Shown here one piece after another: positions 13,589-21,448 of a DNA stretch of 22,068 nt (positions are counted from its first letter, which is position 1; the number at the start of each line of letters is the position of its first letter). The notes under the pieces were generated by a model. That model worked only from the letters and a program-made list of their open reading frames with translations. It had not been told where the DNA came from and ran no database searches. Location of the stretch: assembly GCF_000331775.1 (NCBI RefSeq), contig NZ_CAPJ01000292.1, forward strand, positions 1 to 22,068, written 5' to 3'. Source of the DNA: Xanthomonas translucens pv. translucens DSM 18974. Lineage in GTDB: Bacteria; Pseudomonadota; Gammaproteobacteria; Xanthomonadales; Xanthomonadaceae. Both the position numbers and the translations under genes were made by a program.

Positions 13589-15396
13589 GCGGTCAACTCG
13601 TCGGTAGGCGCTTCGGGCGCGGGGGGTAACACGAAATGGAAGGTCGCGCCCATATCCGGCGCCGCCTCGGCCCAGATATGGCCGCCGTGACGGGTCAGCA
13701 CGCGGCGCACGCTGGCCAGGCCGATGCCAGTACCGGTGTACTCGCTGGCCTTGTGCAGGCGCTGGAACACACCGAACAGCTTGGCCGCATAGGCCATGTC
13801 GAAACCGGCGCCGTTGTCGCGCACGCTGAAGCGGTGGCTGCCGTCCGCTTGCAGCTGATAGCCGACCTCGATCACCGCAACCTCGCGCCTGGCGCTGTAC
13901 TTGACCGCATTGCCGAGCAGGTTCAACCACAGCTGACGCATCATGTTCTCGTCGGCGACCAGGATCGGCAGCGGCGCGACGCTCCACTCGATGCGATGGC
14001 CGCTGCCGGCGTGGTCGGACTGGTAGTTGGCGTCCAGCACCGAGCGCGTCTCCGCCACCAGCGACTGCATGTCCACCGCCTGCAAGCGCAGCGCACTGCG
14101 GCCCAGCCGCGAATAGACCAGCAGGTCGTCGATCAGCGAGGCCATGCGCCGCGCCGAGGTGCCGATCACTTCCAGATAATGGCGGCTCTTTTCGTCGGCG
14201 GCGTCGCCGAGGTGGCGGGCCAGCTTGTCGGCGAAGCCGGCGACATGGCGCAGCGGCGCGCGCAGGTCGTGCGAGACCGAATAGCTGAAGGCCTCCAACT
14301 CGCGATTGACCTCCGAGACCTGCTCCACCTTGCCCTCGAGCTGCCGGTTGAGCATCTGGATACGCTGCTGCGAGGCCTTCTGCAGGCTGATGTCGCTGAC
14401 CGTCATCAGCACCACTTGGTCCTCGCTGTCCGGCAGCGGCATGCGCCGCGCGTTTAGCAGCATGGTGCGCGCGACGCCGTCGGCGCCGAGCTGTTCGTGC
14501 TCGAAATCCCACAGCTCGCGCCCGCGCAACAGCACGTCGGCCAGGCGCTGGACGATGATGCCGTCCTGCCAGACGCCGTCACCGACCTCGGCCAGCATCT
14601 TCGGCACCTGCTCCGGGTCCAGCCCGTACAGTTCGCCGAACGCGGCGTTGTGCATCAGCATGCGCTGCTGACTGTCGAGCAGCACGATCGGCTCGCGCAC
14701 CGTCTGCAGCACCGCGGCGGCACGGGCATTGGCGCGCAGCATGTGCCGCTCCGCGTCCAGGCGCCGGCCGATCTGCCGTTGCAGCAGCCAGATCACCAGG
14801 CCCAGCAGCAGCAACTGCACCGCCAGCGACACCCAACTGATCGCAGAGGCCAGCATCCGCCGCTGGTCGGCATCGGCGGTGCGCTCGGCCAGCAGCGCGT
14901 TCTCGCGCTTCTGCAGGTCGGCGATCAGGCCGCGGATCGGATTGTCCGCGGTCATCTCCAGGATCAAGGCACGGATCCGTTCCGGGTCGCGGTTCTCGGC
15001 GATACGTGCGGCCAGCAGGCCTCGGCGTTCCAGGATGCTCTGTAGGCGGCCGATGCGCACCTGCTGGTCGGCATTGTCGCGGGTCAGCTCGACCAGGCGC
15101 GCGATGGCCGGCGCCATTGCGGTGCGCGACTCGTTGAAACGTGCGCGCAGGATCGGCGAGTCGACGTCGTGCGACATCGCCATCGCCGCCGATTCCATGT
15201 CGCGCATGTTGGCTTCCAGATTGCTCAGCGTGGCGGTGACCTCCTGGCTGTGGCTGACCCAGTCGGCCGCACGCAAGGCGCTGTCGCTCATCTGCCGCAA
15301 CAGCAACGAAGGCAGGATCACGATCAACACGACAGCCAGCGCCAGCAGCGGCAAGCGCCAGCGGTCCCAGGCGTCATGTTTGGCGGTGATCTGCAT
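13585..15396 (-). CDS. Membrane sensor histidine kinase (periplasmic sensor, PAS, HisKA, HATPase)
   Basis: A 603-residue protein. Transmembrane segments lie at about 15-33 (LPLLALAVVLIVILPSLLL) and 186-205, enclosing a mostly helical periplasmic domain of about 150 residues that resembles CHASE3-type four-helix sensors. A PAS domain follows (about 225-340), then a coiled coil (340-370). The dimerisation domain has SYSVSHDLRAPLRHVAGF with phosphoacceptor His376. The ATPase domain has the N box LNLLGNAVKYS (Asn496), DNGAGFDM (Asp527), the F-box FGVFQRLHKASEYTGTG and the G2 box GTGIGL. The SHDLRAPLRH and FQRLH motifs are those of phytochrome-like kinases, but there is no GAF/PHY photosensor. It is the first gene of a three-gene operon; the 194 bases upstream should hold the promoter. 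The signal is not evident. Confidence 0.93.
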   Translation of the reverse strand: MQITAKHDAWDRWRLPLLALAVVLIVILPSLLLRQMSDSALRAADWVSHSQEVTATLSNLEANMRDMESAAMAMSHDVDSPILRARFNESRTAMAPAIARLVELTRDNADQQVRIGRLQSILERRGLLAARIAENRDPERIRALILEMTADNPIRGLIADLQKRENALLAERTADADQRRMLASAISWVSLAVQLLLLGLVIWLLQRQIGRRLDAERHMLRANARAAAVLQTVREPIVLLDSQQRMLMHNAAFGELYGLDPEQVPKMLAEVGDGVWQDGIIVQRLADVLLRGRELWDFEHEQLGADGVARTMLLNARRMPLPDSEDQVVLMTVSDISLQKASQQRIQMLNRQLEGKVEQVSEVNRELEAFSYSVSHDLRAPLRHVAGFADKLARHLGDAADEKSRHYLEVIGTSARRMASLIDDLLVYSRLGRSALRLQAVDMQSLVAETRSVLDANYQSDHAGSGHRIEWSVAPLPILVADENMMRQLWLNLLGNAVKYSARREVAVIEVGYQLQADGSHRFSVRDNGAGFDMAYAAKLFGVFQRLHKASEYTGTGIGLASVRRVLTRHGGHIWAEAAPDMGATFHFVLPPAPEAPTDELTA

Positions 15397-15536
15397 ACCT
15401 GTTCTTGGAAGATTGAAGACGGCAGCGACAGCGGGGCGGCATTGTCGCCGATCCCCGCAAGCGCACGATGAATTATTCAGGCTTTACGCAACTCCCCAGC
15501 GCGCGCCGTGAAGACGACTCTATCCTAATGCTCGGG

Positions 15537-15568
15537 AACAAAGAAACGGGCGACTGTGCGCCGCCCGT
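15537..15568 (-). terminator. Candidate intrinsic terminator after the small unknown gene
   Basis: On the minus strand ACGGGCG (15562-15568), a nine-base loop and CGCCCGT (15546-15552) form a seven-pair stem, followed by TTCTTTGTTC. It starts 23 bases after the stop at 15591. The T-run is interrupted. Confidence 0.5.
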
Positions 15569-15590
15569 GACCAGTGTCGATGCGATGCGA

Positions 15591-15968
15591 TCAGGCGCGG
15601 TGCGGGCGCAGCGGCCGCGCGCGAGCGGCCGCGCCCTGCGTGGCAGCGATCAGCGTCCACGACGACATCCCGGCCCGGACCAGCAGGAAATCGGCATGGC
15701 TGCGCAGGCGCGCACGCTCGGCGGGGTCCAGGCCTTCGTCCAAGCGCTGCATCAGCGTGGCGAAAGCCGCCCAGAAACCGGCATCATCGTGGAAACTGGC
15801 CAGCAGCATGCCCAGCCGGGATTCGAGCTGGCGCATCGCCAGTGGCAAGCAGGAAGACGGTCGCGGCGGCGCGCCTGTCGAGGAGAGCGCCCTGGTATCC
15901 ACCGCGTCGAGCGACGCGGCTGGCTGGGCCGCGTGGCTGGACGCGGCGGGAGAGTAAGCATCCAACAT
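15591..15968 (-). CDS. Hypothetical protein, family not recognised
   Basis: A 125-residue frame from ATG 15968 (MLDAYSPAASSHAAQPAA) with AGGCG about nine bases upstream. A TTG 21 bases further upstream is a possible alternative. The first third is Ala/Ser-rich and probably disordered. The part from about residue 44 (MRQLESRLGMLLASFHDDAG onwards, then FWAAFATLMQRLDEGLDPAE) looks like an amphipathic helical domain, followed by FLLVRAGMSSWTLIAATQGA and a basic end. There is no signal peptide or clear transmembrane segment. A candidate terminator follows. It stands alone between the signalling operon and the BON gene, both on the same strand. The helical core makes a real gene more likely than chance, but I cannot name a function. 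Confidence 0.6.
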   Translation of the reverse strand: MLDAYSPAASSHAAQPAASLDAVDTRALSSTGAPPRPSSCLPLAMRQLESRLGMLLASFHDDAGFWAAFATLMQRLDEGLDPAERARLRSHADFLLVRAGMSSWTLIAATQGAAARARPLRPHRA

Positions 15969-16079
15969 GGCAATTCGCCTGGTAGCCAACGTAGCTTGAT
16001 GATGGCTGAACGCGCGTCAATGCAATGCGAAGCACGGCGCTACGCTGCGTGATGCGCCCGGCACGCGGTTGTGGCGCCC

Positions 16080-16106
16080 AAAAAAAACGCACTCCGAAGA
16101 GTGCGT
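16080..16106 (-). terminator. Strong intrinsic terminator of the BON-domain gene
   Basis: On the minus strand an eight-pair stem (ACGCACTC/GAGTGCGT) with a TTCG tetraloop is followed directly by eight T residues (A-run 16080-16087 on the plus strand, its last base shared with the stem). It is a textbook Rho-independent terminator, 62 bases after the BON gene stop. Confidence 0.93.
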
Positions 16107-16115
16107 CGTAGGTGT

Positions 16116-16151
16116 GGCGGCGGGGCGCGCCTCGTCGCGCGCCCCGCCGCC
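16116..16151 (-). other. 15-bp perfect GC-only hairpin between BON gene and terminator
   Basis: GGCGGCGGGGCGCGC (16116-16130) and its perfect reverse complement (16137-16151) are separated by six bases. It lies 17 bases after the BON stop and ten bases before the terminator stem, so the mRNA would end in two stacked hairpins. The first may block 3' exonucleases; this is inference. Confidence 0.8.
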
Positions 16152-16168
16152 GGCACCGATGGGGTGGC

Positions 16169-16558
16169 TCAGTGCTTGGCCGCGCCAGCCACTTTCAGGC
16201 CGGTCGAATCGACCTTCTTGACCCCGTCGATCATCTTCGCGACCGACACCGCCTTGTCGCGCTGCATCTTGTTCTCGACCGCACCGGACAGCTTGACCGT
16301 GCCGTTGAGCGTCTCGACCTTGATGTCGGTACCGGAGACATCCTTGGTCGCAAGCAGATCGGCCTTCACCTTGGTGGTGATCCAGGTGTCGGTGACCGGC
16401 TCCTTGGACTCGTGCTTCATGCCGTCGTTGTGGGCCATGCCGGCGTGATCCTTGTCGGCGGTGGTCGGCGGATCGACCGCGAGCGCCTGACCGGCGGCCA
16501 GGGTCAGGCCGAATGCGAGTGCGCTGCCGAGCAACGTGCGTGATGTGATCTTTTTCAT
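16169..16558 (-). CDS. Exported BON-domain protein (OsmY-like, single domain)
   Basis: A 129-residue protein with a strong Shine-Dalgarno GGAGG about eight bases before ATG 16558. The signal peptide is clear: MKKITSRTLLGSALAFGLTL then AAGQALA, with cleavage near residue 27. A polar, His/Met/Asp-containing linker (DKDHAGMAHNDGMKHESKE) leads into one BON domain (about 58-124): TWITTKVKADLLATKDVSG, IKVETLNGTVKLSGAVENK and AKMIDGVKKVDS are the usual BON strands and helices. BON domains bind membrane lipid; OsmY, which has two, is a periplasmic stress protein and chaperone. A periplasmic, stress-related role is likely. The gene is monocistronic, with a strong terminator downstream and the oxidoreductase gene divergent upstream (153-base gap). 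Confidence 0.92.
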   Translation of the reverse strand: MKKITSRTLLGSALAFGLTLAAGQALAVDPPTTADKDHAGMAHNDGMKHESKEPVTDTWITTKVKADLLATKDVSGTDIKVETLNGTVKLSGAVENKMQRDKAVSVAKMIDGVKKVDSTGLKVAGAAKH

Positions 16559-16711
16559 GATGTCATCCTCCCTTGAAGGTGTGTGGCGGAGTGTCCGCGT
16601 GGCGGCGTACAAACGACGTGACCGACAAATCGCGGTAGCGTGAAAGGCGTGCACGCCGCGTGACGGGCGTTGCCGGGATACTGGCCACCCATTCGCAGCG
16701 GTTCCGACGTC

Positions 16712-17755
16712 ATGCCCCAGCCCTTCAATCTCGCCCTGCTCGGCTACGGTTTCGTCGGCCGCGTGTTCCATGCGCCGCTGATCGCGCACACGCCGGGCCT
16801 GCGCCTGCACACCATCGTGTCCAGCCGCCACGACGAAGCCGCCGCGGCCTATCCGCAGGCGCGCATCGTCGCCGACCCGCAGCAGGCCTTCGCCGATGCG
16901 CAGGTCGATGCGGTGGTGGTGGCCACACCCAACCAGACCCATGCGCCGCTGGCCTTGGCGGCGCTGGCGCATGGCAAGCACGTGCTGGTGGACAAGCCGT
17001 TCACCCTGGACGTGGAGGAGGCGCAGCAGGTGCTGGCGCAGGCGCAACGTGCCGGGCGCCTCGTCAGCGTGTTCCAGAACCGGCGCTGGGACGGCGACTT
17101 CCTGACCCTGCGCGCGCTGGTCGACGCGAACCGGCTGGGCGCGATCGCCGAATTCCACTCGCACTTCGATCGCCACCGCCCGCAGGTCGGCGACCGCTGG
17201 CGCGAACATGCGCTGCCCGGCTCCGGACTGTGGTTCGACCTGGGGCCGCACCTGCTCGACCAGGCCTTGCAGTTGTTCGGCCCGCCCGAGGCGATCCAGG
17301 TCGATCTGGCGCAGCAGCGCGATGGCGCGCAGGCGACCGATTACTTCCATGCGGTGCTGCGCTATCCGCGGCTGCGTGCGGTGCTGCATGCCGGCTCGCT
17401 GGTCGCGGCGAACGGGCTGCGCTTCGCCGTGCATGGCGAACGCGGCAGCTACATCAAGCGGGGGCTGGACACGCAGGAGGCGCAGTTGCGCGCCGGCCTC
17501 ACCCCGGCCGCGCCGCAGTGGGGCGAGGATCCGCTTGCCGGCGAATTGACCCTGGTCGGCGCCGACGGCAGTGCCGCCACGCAGGCGTTGCCCACGCAGC
17601 GCGGCGACTATCGGCACTGCTATGCCGGCTTTCGCGAGGCGATGGCCGCACGCGCGCACGCGCCGGTGGATGCGGCGCAGGCGCTGGCGGTGATGCGCTT
17701 GCTGGAACTGGGCCAGCGCAGCGCCGCCGAAGGCCGCACGCTGGCGCTGGACTGA
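16712..17755 (+). CDS. Gfo/Idh/MocA-family NAD(P)-dependent oxidoreductase (YdgJ/IolW-like)
   Basis: A 347-residue protein. ATG at 16712 (MPQPFNLALLGYGFVGRVFH) puts the GYGFVG dinucleotide-binding loop at 11-16, as usual. Asp94-Lys95-Pro96 (VLVDKPFTLD) is the DKP/EKP catalytic-site motif, VFQNRRWDGDFLTL and HFDRHRPQVGDRWREH are characteristic of the YdgJ/IolW/YvaA group, and GSGLWFDLGPHLLDQALQLF contains the conserved His near the substrate. Characterised relatives oxidise or reduce scyllo-inositol or sugars with NADP(H); the exact substrate here is unknown. Longer in-frame starts add 14 residues without family resemblance. The stop is only 13 bases from the end of the convergent 6-phosphogluconate dehydrogenase gene, with no obvious terminator between them. 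Confidence 0.92.
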   Translation: MPQPFNLALLGYGFVGRVFHAPLIAHTPGLRLHTIVSSRHDEAAAAYPQARIVADPQQAFADAQVDAVVVATPNQTHAPLALAALAHGKHVLVDKPFTLDVEEAQQVLAQAQRAGRLVSVFQNRRWDGDFLTLRALVDANRLGAIAEFHSHFDRHRPQVGDRWREHALPGSGLWFDLGPHLLDQALQLFGPPEAIQVDLAQQRDGAQATDYFHAVLRYPRLRAVLHAGSLVAANGLRFAVHGERGSYIKRGLDTQEAQLRAGLTPAAPQWGEDPLAGELTLVGADGSAATQALPTQRGDYRHCYAGFREAMAARAHAPVDAAQALAVMRLLELGQRSAAEGRTLALD

Positions 17756-17768
17756 ACCGCCGCGCGGC

Positions 17769-18710
17769 TTATCCGGCCGCGCTCCCGGACGGCGGCACGG
17801 CCTGGGTCTCGTGCTTGATCGCATGCCCGCCGAACTGATTGCGCATTGCCGACAACAGCTTGTCGGTGAACGAATCGTCGTCGCGCGAGCGCAACCGCTC
17901 CAGCAGCGACAAGGTGATCACCGGCGCGGGCACGTTGAGGTCGATCGCTTCGGCCACGGTCCAGCGGCCTTCGCCGGAATCCTCCACGTACGGCGCGATG
18001 CCGGCCAGGCTGGGATTGCTGCCCAACGCATCGGAGCACAGGTCCAGCAGCCACGAGCGCACCACGCTGCCCTGGCGCCAGACCTCGGCGACCTGGTGCA
18101 GGTCCAGCGTGAACTCCTGCTTGCGCGCCATCAGCGCGAAGCCTTCGGCATAGGCCTGCATCATTCCGTATTCGATGCCGTTGTGGACCATCTTGGTGAA
18201 GTGGCCGGCGCCGCTGGGGCCGACCCGGCCCCAGCCGGCATCGGCGGCCGGCGCCAGGGTCGCGAACAGCGGGTCGAGCCGGCTCACCGCCGCGGCGTCG
18301 CCGCCGATCATCAGGCTATACCCTTCCTGCAGGCCCCACACGCCGCCGCTGGTGCCGCAATCGACGTAGGCGATGCCGTGCGCAGCCAGTTCGCCGGCGC
18401 GGCGCATGGAATCCTTGTAATAGGAATTGCCGCCATCCACGACCACGTCGCCTTCGCCCAACAGCGGCAGCAACACCGCCAGGGTGGCGTCGACGATCTT
18501 GCCGGCCGGCACCATCAGCCACACCGCGCGCGGCGCCGGCAGTGCCGCGACCAGCGCCGCCATCGCGTCCACCGTCTCCACGCCGCGCTGCTGCGCCGCG
18601 CTGCGCGCCGCCTCGCCCAGGTCGAAACCGACCACGCGATGGCCGCCACGCACCAGCCGCTCGGCCATGTTCGCGCCCATCCGGCCCAAGCCTACAAGTC
18701 CCAGTTCCAT
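17769..18710 (-). CDS. gnd: 6-phosphogluconate dehydrogenase, short (probably NAD-type) form
   Basis: A 313-residue protein beginning MELGLVGLGRMGANMAERLV. GLGRMG (7-12) is the dinucleotide loop; Asp30 at the end of the second strand (VVGFDLGEA) favours NAD over NADP. VVVDGGNSYYKDS, DCGTSGGVWGLQEGYSLMIG and FTKMVHNGIEYGMMQAYAEG (171-190, with catalytic Lys173 and the substrate-binding Asn177 and Glu180 region) identify the decarboxylating 6-phosphogluconate dehydrogenase family. At about 300 residues it belongs to the short class (YqeC/GndA-like) rather than the 470-residue pentose-phosphate enzyme. The reaction converts 6-phosphogluconate to ribulose 5-phosphate and CO2 in the cytoplasm. It is followed closely by the convergent oxidoreductase and preceded, on the same strand, by the unknown exported protein with a 69-base gap, so co-transcription with that gene is possible. 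Confidence 0.95.
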   Translation of the reverse strand: MELGLVGLGRMGANMAERLVRGGHRVVGFDLGEAARSAAQQRGVETVDAMAALVAALPAPRAVWLMVPAGKIVDATLAVLLPLLGEGDVVVDGGNSYYKDSMRRAGELAAHGIAYVDCGTSGGVWGLQEGYSLMIGGDAAAVSRLDPLFATLAPAADAGWGRVGPSGAGHFTKMVHNGIEYGMMQAYAEGFALMARKQEFTLDLHQVAEVWRQGSVVRSWLLDLCSDALGSNPSLAGIAPYVEDSGEGRWTVAEAIDLNVPAPVITLSLLERLRSRDDDSFTDKLLSAMRNQFGGHAIKHETQAVPPSGSAAG

Positions 18711-18779
18711 GCGTCTGTCCTAGCTCGAAGTGAGGACAGTTAGGGTCGCACGAAGCGTCGCGCCGCGGCTGACGCGCAG

Positions 18780-20081
18780 CTAAGGCGATCGCGCCTGCAC
18801 CGCCTGCGCGCAATCGCGCAATTGCTGGTCGCGCCAACGCCGGTACAGCGTGGTATGCAGATTGTGCAGGGTCAGCTCGATCGCGAACGGAGTGCGCGGA
18901 TTGCGGTCCAGCAGGCGCGCCACGTGGTAGCCGATCGGCGTGCGGCCCATGGGGTGCACGTACACCTCGAAGCCGCGGTAGAAGGGATCGTCGAGCAGCG
19001 CATCGAGTTGCGCCAGGACACGGCGTTGCGCCGGCGACAAGGTCGCGCGCAGCACCGGATCGCGCTCGAACAGCAGTTTCTCGAAGCGCTTGCGGCCGGG
19101 TCCGCGCAGCGCCTGCGCCAGTTCCCAGATGCGTCGGTTGCTGGCGTCGTAGTAGGCGAAGCCGCCATGCCGGCGCAACGCCGCCGCCGCCTCGGCGCCG
19201 ACTGCCACCACCACGAAGTTCTCCGCCTGGTTGTTGATGTCGTCCAGGTAGCGGCGTTCGAACACATGGGCGATGAAGCCGGGCGCGCCGAGGAAGGCGG
19301 CGCCGCCCAGTTGCGCGGTCTTGACCGCCTTGCCGTCGGCGAAGAACGCGCCAGCATGCGCGCCGAGCAGGATGCTGTCGGTGTCGTGCAGGGTGAGGAA
19401 GGTGCCGATCGACAGCTCCCCGGCGCTGAACGCGCGGTCGAAGGCGGCATCGCCGTACAGCTCGCGCTGCGTGGCCAGCTGCGCGATCTGCCGGCCGACG
19501 CCGCACTCCGAGCGCACCTGGCCGCTGTAGAACGCCTCGATCGCGCGCGCATTGCCCTGCGCCGGACGATAGCCGCGGCCGAAGCTGCGGAAGCGCTGCC
19601 AGCCCTGCCGGCGCGCGCCGCCCGCGCCGAATCCGATCCAGCCCAGCTGCAGCGCGCTGAAGCGGTAGCCGAGGTTGCCTTGCAGATGCGTCACCGCACG
19701 CTGGGTGGCCGCGCCGAGCAGCAGGAAATAGCCGCATTGCGTGGCCGGTGCCTGCAGCAGCGCGCGCAGTGCGTCGCGTCGTTGGGTCTGGCTCCAGTGC
19801 GCAGGCAACATCGCTTGCAGGTCGCCGCGCGCCTGTGCGTCGGCCAGTGAGCTGCGTGCGCAGGGCATGCCCGGCAGCAGCCGCGGCTGCGCGGCAGGCG
19901 TGCTGTCGATGCGCCAGCCGAGTTGGCGCAGCAGCGCGGCCAGACAGTCGGCGCTGGCCTGATCGGCCGGTTCCGGCGCCGCGGCGAGCGCACCGCCGCT
20001 GGCCAGTGCCAGCACCAGCACCAGGCGCGCGGCGAAACCGGATCGGCGCGGCGCTGGCGGGTTCGGGGTCGGGACGGTCAT
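18780..20081 (-). CDS. Exported protein of unknown function
   Basis: A 433-residue protein from ATG 20081. Residues 1-35 (arginines, then FAARLVLVLALASGGALA) look like a signal peptide or anchor. The mature part has ADCLAALLRQLGW, QCGYFLLLGAATQRAVTHLQ, a Gly/Arg/aromatic stretch (WIGFGAGGARRQGWQRFRSF, then GRGYRP), SIGTFLTLHDTDSILLGAHA, FIAHVFERRYLDDINNQAEN, and near the end HPMGRTPIGYHVARLLDRNP and IELTLHNLHTTLYRRW. The conserved-looking His, Asp and Asn residues could belong to an enzyme, but I recognise no family. Long frames extending further upstream on this strand are rejected, since they cross the divergent epimerase gene. It is probably periplasmic or membrane-anchored. The gnd-type gene follows 69 bases downstream on the same strand. 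Confidence 0.8.
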   Translation of the reverse strand: MTVPTPNPPAPRRSGFAARLVLVLALASGGALAAAPEPADQASADCLAALLRQLGWRIDSTPAAQPRLLPGMPCARSSLADAQARGDLQAMLPAHWSQTQRRDALRALLQAPATQCGYFLLLGAATQRAVTHLQGNLGYRFSALQLGWIGFGAGGARRQGWQRFRSFGRGYRPAQGNARAIEAFYSGQVRSECGVGRQIAQLATQRELYGDAAFDRAFSAGELSIGTFLTLHDTDSILLGAHAGAFFADGKAVKTAQLGGAAFLGAPGFIAHVFERRYLDDINNQAENFVVVAVGAEAAAALRRHGGFAYYDASNRRIWELAQALRGPGRKRFEKLLFERDPVLRATLSPAQRRVLAQLDALLDDPFYRGFEVYVHPMGRTPIGYHVARLLDRNPRTPFAIELTLHNLHTTLYRRWRDQQLRDCAQAVQARSP

Positions 20082-20300
20082 GGCGCGAGCATGGCAGATG
20101 CGAAAGACAAGGACAGCGGCAGGACGCAAGGCCGCCTGCACAGATACGAGTGCGGATGCGCAGCGTGACGCATGCGCGGTGCACGCGCCGCGAAGCGGTA
20201 CGCCTTGGCGATGCGCATGGCGAGCATCGGCATGCGTATTCACTCCACAGCAATGCCGGCCAACCCTACACTGCCGCTCCCCGCTCGCGGAATCAGCGTC

Positions 20301-21188
20301 ATGCATGTGCTCGTCACCGGCGGCACCGGCTTCATCGGCCGCGCCCTCTGCCCCGCCCTGCTTCAGGCCGGCCACCAGGTCAGCGTGCTCACGCGCGACG
20401 CCGCACGCGCGGCGCGCACCCTGCCCGGCGTGCAGGCGCTGGAAACCCTGCAGGACGCGGCAGCGGCGCAGGCGGTGATCAATCTCGCCGGCGAACCGCT
20501 CGGCGAAGGCCGCTGGAACGAAACCCGCAAGCGCCGCTTCCGGACCTCGCGCATCGGCACCACCCGCACGCTGCTCGACTGGATCGCGCAACTGGACCCG
20601 CTGCAACGTCCCGCCTGCCTGCTCTCCGGCTCGGCGATCGGCTACTACGGCGACCGCGGCAACGACCTGCTCGACGAGCGCAGCGCGGTCGGCGCGGATT
20701 TTTCCGCGCAGCTGTGCCGCGACTGGGAAACCGAGGCGCTGCATGCGCAGGCGCTGGGCCTGCGGACCAGCCTGGTGCGGACCGGGGTGGTGCTCGGCGG
20801 CGACGGCGGCGCGCTGGCGCGAATGCTGCCGCCGTTCCGGCTCGGCCTGGGCGGGCGCATGGGCGACGGCCGGCAATGGATGAGCTGGATCCATCGCGAC
20901 GATCACGTCGGCCTGTTGCTATGGCTGCTGCAGCACGGCGGCGACGGCGCCTACAACGCCACCGCACCGACGCCGGTGACCAATGCCGATTTCGCGCAGC
21001 AGTTGGGCCAGGCGTTGCACCGACCGGCGCTGCTGCCGGCGCCGGCCGCGGCGCTGCGCCTGGCCTTCGGCGAGATGGCCGACCTGTTGCTCGGCAGCCA
21101 GCGGGTATTGCCGACACGGGCGCAGCAGGAAGGCTATGTGTTTCGTTATCCGGAGTTGGGGCCGGCGCTGCGTGCCATTGTCGGCTAA
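20301..21188 (+). CDS. TIGR01777-family NAD-dependent epimerase/dehydratase-like protein (YfcH)
   Basis: A 295-residue extended-SDR protein. ATG at 20301 puts MHVLVTGGTGFIGRALCPAL at the N-terminus, with the GGTGFIG nucleotide-binding motif at 7-13; longer in-frame starts are unlikely. VINLAGEPLGEGRWNETRKR, LLSGSAIGYYGDRG (containing the YYG typical of this group), RTSLVRTGVVLGGDGGALARM and the C-terminal DUF1731-like region (ALLPAPAAALRLAFGEMADL, then LLGSQRVLPTRAQQEGYVFR) are characteristic of YfcH/SULA-type proteins. The family is widespread but its substrate is unknown. In this window it stands alone: divergent from the exported unknown protein with a 219-base gap, and followed by a REP pair and a terminator. 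In that gap I see no strong promoter on either strand. Confidence 0.92.
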   Translation: MHVLVTGGTGFIGRALCPALLQAGHQVSVLTRDAARAARTLPGVQALETLQDAAAAQAVINLAGEPLGEGRWNETRKRRFRTSRIGTTRTLLDWIAQLDPLQRPACLLSGSAIGYYGDRGNDLLDERSAVGADFSAQLCRDWETEALHAQALGLRTSLVRTGVVLGGDGGALARMLPPFRLGLGGRMGDGRQWMSWIHRDDHVGLLLWLLQHGGDGAYNATAPTPVTNADFAQQLGQALHRPALLPAPAAALRLAFGEMADLLLGSQRVLPTRAQQEGYVFRYPELGPALRAIVG

Positions 21189-21211
21189 GGCCAGCAACGC
21201 CGCAGCCTGCC

Positions 21212-21285
21212 TCTGTAGGAGCGGCTTCAGCCGCGACAGGGTCTTGCCGGATGATGTCTGTCGCGGCTGAAGCCGCTCCTACAGA
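21212..21285. repeat. Inverted REP pair (28-bp perfect arms)
   Basis: Two consensus REP elements face each other: 21212-21239 and 21258-21285 are perfect reverse complements over 28 bases with an 18-base spacer. This is a BIME-like arrangement 23 bases after the epimerase stop. Each arm is itself a palindrome (GCGGC-TTCA-GCCGC), so both short hairpins or one long one can form. Confidence 0.95.
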
Positions 21286-21374
21286 AAAGCGTGCCATGGC
21301 GAGGCAAGCGCCTGCGAGCCACGCGGCGGCATCCACCGACCTGTCCACACAAGTCCGTGGTTGCAACAACGCAA

Positions 21375-21411
21375 AACGCCCCGGCGGATGCTGTCCGCCG
21401 GGGCGTTTTTT
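21375..21411 (+). terminator. Bidirectional intrinsic terminator
   Basis: A 14-pair stem (AACGCCCCGGCGGA / TCCGCCGGGGCGTT) with a five-base loop. On the plus strand it ends in six T residues; on the minus strand four T residues follow. It lies 37 bases after the stop of the glycine-zipper gene and is the likely end of that transcript, and also of plus-strand transcription from the epimerase. Confidence 0.9.
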
Positions 21412-21448
21412 ACTTCGGGGCGCCGCGATGGCCGATCGCGGCATGGCC

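Noticed and set aside
18780..20906. A 708-codon minus-strand frame extending the unknown exported protein upstream
   Set aside because: The extension crosses the divergent epimerase gene and lies before the signal peptide.
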